Shown here in pieces: positions 6,066-7,566 of a DNA stretch of 7,566 nt. Source of the stretch: Candidatus Bathyarchaeota archaeon (GTDB lineage Archaea; Thermoproteota; Bathyarchaeia; Bathyarchaeales; Bathycorpusculaceae); the NCBI GenBank assembly GCA_018396615.1, contig JAGTQT010000071.1, positions 1 to 7,566 on the forward strand. The letters are read 5' to 3'. A program made the position numbers and the translations under genes. The notes beneath the pieces were generated by a model. The model saw only the letters and a list, made by a program, of their open reading frames with translations. It ran no database searches and was not told the origin of the DNA. How positions within the stretch are numbered: position 1 is the stretch's first letter; every line of letters begins with the position of its first letter.

Positions 6066-6184
6066 ACATTCTAGAAGATGATTCAGTTACGGTTTAAGGT
6101 TATCGGAGTAAGGAGAAGAATCCGTCAAAAGATCCTAGTTTAAGTCCCTTACTCTTTCCTGAATTCTTCCAGCGCCCTCTTAAG

Positions 6185-6192
6185 TAACGTTA
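6185..6192. repeat. Target-site duplication TAACGTTA, left copy
   Basis: This exact 8-bp copy is identical to 6328-6335 and immediately abuts the left inverted end of the MITE-like element. The octamer is a palindrome. Confidence 0.75.
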
Positions 6193-6211
6193 CTAAACTT
6201 TGGCAAATTTT
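6193..6211 (+). repeat. Left terminal inverted repeat of the MITE-like element
   Basis: CTAAACTTTGGCAAATTTT matches the reverse complement of 6309-6327 at 18 of 19 positions; the sole difference is at the sixth base. Its first three bases supply, on the minus strand, the TAG that ends the interrupted frame. Confidence 0.8.
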
Positions 6212-6308
6212 TGGCTTTTGCCCATTTCTTTAAAGTATTTTACCAAAATAATGTTAATTTTTCGTATTTGGGACTCCATATTTTGCGTTTTTTGATGCTT
6301 CCGAAATG

Positions 6309-6327
6309 AAAATTTGCCAAACTTTAG
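6309..6327 (-). repeat. Right terminal inverted repeat of the MITE-like element
   Basis: On the minus strand it reads CTAAAGTTTGGCAAATTTT, matching the left end with one mismatch. Similarity stops abruptly beyond the nineteenth base, which sets the length of the repeat. Confidence 0.8.
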
Positions 6328-6335
6328 TAACGTTA
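6328..6335. repeat. Target-site duplication TAACGTTA, right copy
   Basis: This exact copy of 6185-6192 abuts the right inverted end. In the minus-strand gene it belongs to codons for Ile-Thr-Leu, which the restored frame continues directly with Leu-Lys-Arg. Confidence 0.75.
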
Positions 6336-6465
6336 TAGCATACTTTGCTTCTTCCAGGTCGAAGACTCCTCCGCAAAAGGCTTTGTCATGCAACGTTCTC
6401 ATAACTTGACTGTAGATGGCTATAAGAGCCTCTTGGTTTATCTTTCTTGGGGCACTAAAACCTAA

Positions 6466-6543
6466 TTAACACCCGAATGCACCACTTGATTATGCACCAA
6501 AGGTGTTGCCACACCCATTGGAAAACACATTAGACCCAATACC
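6466..6543. other. Short gap with direct repeat and hairpin before the IS
   Basis: ATGCACCA occurs at 6477-6484 and 6492-6499. A hairpin can form from CCAA-a-GGTGT (6497-6506) with ACACC-ca-TTGG (6511-6521). AACACC at 6468-6473 is also complementary to GGTGTT at 6502-6507. No coding frame is convincing. Such clustered short repeats can mark the end of another mobile element, but nothing here proves it. Confidence 0.3.
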
Positions 6544-6569
6544 TGTCATGTCAAGTTTCCAACGTTACA
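6544..6569 (+). repeat. Left terminal inverted repeat of the IS481-like element
   Basis: It begins TGTCATGTCAAG and ends CAACGTTACA. It matches the reverse complement of 7476-7501 at 22 of 26 positions. It also encodes the end of the transposase, including its TGA stop at 6548-6546. Confidence 0.8.
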
Positions 6570-7448
6570 CTCGTATAGCTGTGCGGGGAATGTGTTTATT
6601 CCTCTGTGGAACCGTTCGTAGTTGAACCATTCCCTGTATTCGTGTAGTTTGCCTCTCAGCCATCCAGGGAACTTCCTAAGATGGTTTACGAACTCTCTGT
6701 TCAGGTTCTGTATGCACCTCTCCACCTTGCCCTTGTCTTGAGGATAGGATGGATGAGCAAAGTGTGTTTCAATGCCGTGTTGTCTGCACCATCTTTTCCA
6801 TTTCTCCTTGAACTGTGAACCATGGTCGGAGAGTATTGCCTTTGGAAGCCTGTTCTGCATTTCAAGTAGAGCAGTCACCTCCCTTGTCTTCGGTTCATGG
6901 TTAAACTGTTCTGCCATCACCAGAAACCTGCTGTAGTCGTCAATGCATATGAGGAACCAGTGCTTCTTGCCGTGCACAGTGAATGGACCCTTGAAGTCAA
7001 CCTGCCACAGTTCGTCAGGTTTCTCGGCTCTGAAGAACCTCCAACGTTTGTGTTTGGATGGGTATCCGTTCAAGCCATGCCTAGAGAGAACATTGTTTAT
7101 GGTTTCACGGGACAACCATACTCCCTGCACACATCTTATAACCTCAAGAATGAAGGATGGAAGCCTAAACAAGCCTTGCTGTATGCGGGCCGTTCCCCAA
7201 CCAAACATGTGTCTCAACGCAAGGATTTACAGCTCAACTATACCTGTGACCTTGCTTGTTCTCAGCTCCCTCGGCTTATCCTTATAGGATTCTCTGCCCA
7301 CATGCCTGCCCCGTCTCAGCCACCGGTAAACAGTCTGCCTTGTAGTATCGAACAAGAAAGTGATGCGGGTCACAGTCAACCCCTTCCTGAGAAGCCTTCT
7401 GAAAACGCTCCTAACGTCCGGAGACAAACGTATAACATTACCCAACAA
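6546..7448 (-). pseudogene. IS481-like transposase with one in-frame nonsense codon
   Basis: One continuous frame of 300 codons is broken only by TAA at 7229-7227 (codon 74). The first part holds a helix-turn-helix ending in RQTVYRWLRRG. The second part resumes directly as ILALRHMFGWGTARIQQGL, as expected for an unbroken protein, and holds the RNase H-fold catalytic domain: D151 in WQVDFKGP, D208 in LSDHGSQF and E244 in DKGKVERCIQNLNREF. The last two are 35 residues apart, the DD35E spacing of this family. The start is TTG 7448, in the same register as the TTG of the partial copy at the left of the window. There is no frame change at the break, so a single base change (for example AAA to TAA) explains it. 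A fragment restarting at TTG 7217 would keep the catalytic triad but lack the DNA-binding part. The element is probably not autonomous. Confidence 0.85.
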
Positions 7449-7475
7449 ACAACTAAGAACAAACCTGCAAAAAAA

Positions 7476-7501
7476 TGTAACGTTAGAAAGTTGACTTTAC
7501 A
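7476..7501 (-). repeat. Right terminal inverted repeat of the IS481-like element
   Basis: It matches the repeat of the partial element at 161-186 in 25 of 26 positions and pairs with 6544-6569 as an inverted repeat. It lies about 27 nt upstream of the transposase start. Confidence 0.85.
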
Positions 7502-7566
7502 ATCAGTAGTTCCGAAAGTGTTTTTCGGGGAGCGTTGTTTTAGTAGGGGAAGGAGTTGGTTTTTGA
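7502..7566. other. Flank beyond the IS, no identifiable gene
   Basis: Only 65 bases are available. CCGAAA (7512-7517) and TTTCGG (7523-7528) can form a 6-bp hairpin with a 5-base loop. More than one frame is open across the stretch, but it is too short to tell coding from chance. Confidence 0.3.

Larger units (their letters stand above)
6193..6327. mobile_element. MITE-like element, 135 bp
   Basis: The ends are inverted repeats of 19 bp with one mismatch: CTAAACTTTGGCAAATTTT at 6193-6211 and the complement of 6309-6327. The element is flanked on both sides by TAACGTTA (6185-6192 and 6328-6335), and removing it with one octamer restores an uninterrupted reading frame. It is AT-rich and encodes no transposase, so it needs an enzyme supplied elsewhere. 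A sub-terminal hairpin (GGCAAA 6202-6207 with TTTGCC 6217-6222) repeats the core of the terminal repeat. Its ends differ from those of the IS481-like elements in this window, so its partner is another IS. 8-bp duplications are made by several families, including IS1595, ISL3 and IS66, and I cannot choose among them. Confidence 0.8.
6149..6465 (-). pseudogene. Gene remnant interrupted by a MITE-like insertion
   Basis: If the 135-bp element at 6193-6327 and one copy of its 8-bp target duplication are removed, a single minus-strand frame runs from about 6465 to a TAA at 6151-6149. The restored product reads from INQEALIAIYSQV through MRTLHDKAFCGGVFDLEEAK and YAITLLKRALEEFRKE: about 57 residues, probably two or three helices. 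The upstream limit is a TAA at 6468-6466, so the piece may be the 3' end of a longer gene or a small gene with an unclear start (ATG 6402 has no ribosome site). With the insertion in place the frame continues through the element and stops at TAG 6195-6193, formed by the element's own terminal bases, giving an altered tail. I do not recognise the family. It is convergent with the ribbon-helix-helix gene. Confidence 0.55.
6544..7501 (-). mobile_element. IS481-like insertion sequence, full length, transposase interrupted
   Basis: The element is 958 bp, bounded by imperfect 26-bp inverted repeats at 6544-6569 and 7476-7501 (22 of 26 matching). It contains one transposase gene on the minus strand that fills nearly all of it. 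The last transposase codons and stop lie inside the left terminal repeat. Bases next to the two ends (AATACC on the left, ATCAGT on the right) do not match, so no target duplication is visible; it may have been lost or the flanks may have recombined. The catalytic motifs and size suit the IS481 family. Confidence 0.85.

Noticed and set aside
7227..7229. Programmed readthrough or frameshift to make the full transposase
   Set aside because: The break is a TAA in an otherwise single frame, with no slippery heptamer; IS481 transposases are normally made from one frame.
6943..7287. 114-codon plus-strand frame in the IS
   Set aside because: It is a shadow of the transposase catalytic domain.
1..7501. 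Classical composite transposon carrying the sulfur operon
   Set aside because: The bracketing IS copies are diverged, one is only partly visible and the other is inactivated, and no outer target duplication can be checked, so I only note the arrangement.

Overview
The window looks like chromosomal DNA from an archaeon, probably an uncultivated lineage; the exact clade cannot be read from the sequence. The grounds are an EF-1-alpha-type GTPase in a metabolic operon, a minimal ribbon-helix-helix protein of archaeal style, AT-rich TATA-like elements close to start codons, frequent TTG/GTG starts and T-run rather than hairpin terminators.

Layout: (1) 1-186 is the end of an IS481-like insertion sequence: the 5' part of its transposase on the minus strand plus a 26-bp terminal repeat; the rest lies outside the window. 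(2) 337-1557 (+) encodes a Wzx/MOP-type polysaccharide flippase. (3) 1558-1950 has no supportable gene. (4) 5747 down to 1951 (-) holds four collinear genes: a CysD-type ATP sulfurylase subunit, a small alkaline-phosphatase-superfamily hydrolase, an EF-1-alpha/CysN-like GTPase (overlapping the hydrolase by 14 nt) and, after a 105-nt gap, a TauE/SafE-family permease. (5) 5883-6065 (+), divergent from the operon, encodes a 60-residue ribbon-helix-helix protein. (6) 6149-6465 (-) is a gene remnant split by a 135-bp MITE-like element with 19-bp inverted ends and an exact 8-bp target duplication. (7) 6544-7501 is a full-length IS481-like element with imperfect 26-bp inverted ends; its transposase is interrupted by one in-frame TAA codon.

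The core reads as a sulfate-activation module. CysD plus the GTPase would make adenosine 5'-phosphosulfate (APS) from ATP and sulfate at the cost of GTP, the permease would move a sulfur oxyanion, and the small hydrolase could act on a phospho- or sulfo-nucleotide. No APS kinase, APS reductase or sulfotransferase is visible, so whether the product feeds assimilation or sulfation of surface molecules is open; the nearby flippase makes the second idea attractive but unproven. The most interesting points are the four cysteines of the CysD-like protein in APS-reductase-like positions, the EF-1-alpha-like character of its GTPase partner, the divergent regulator whose C-terminus resembles that of CysD, and the clear MITE insertion.
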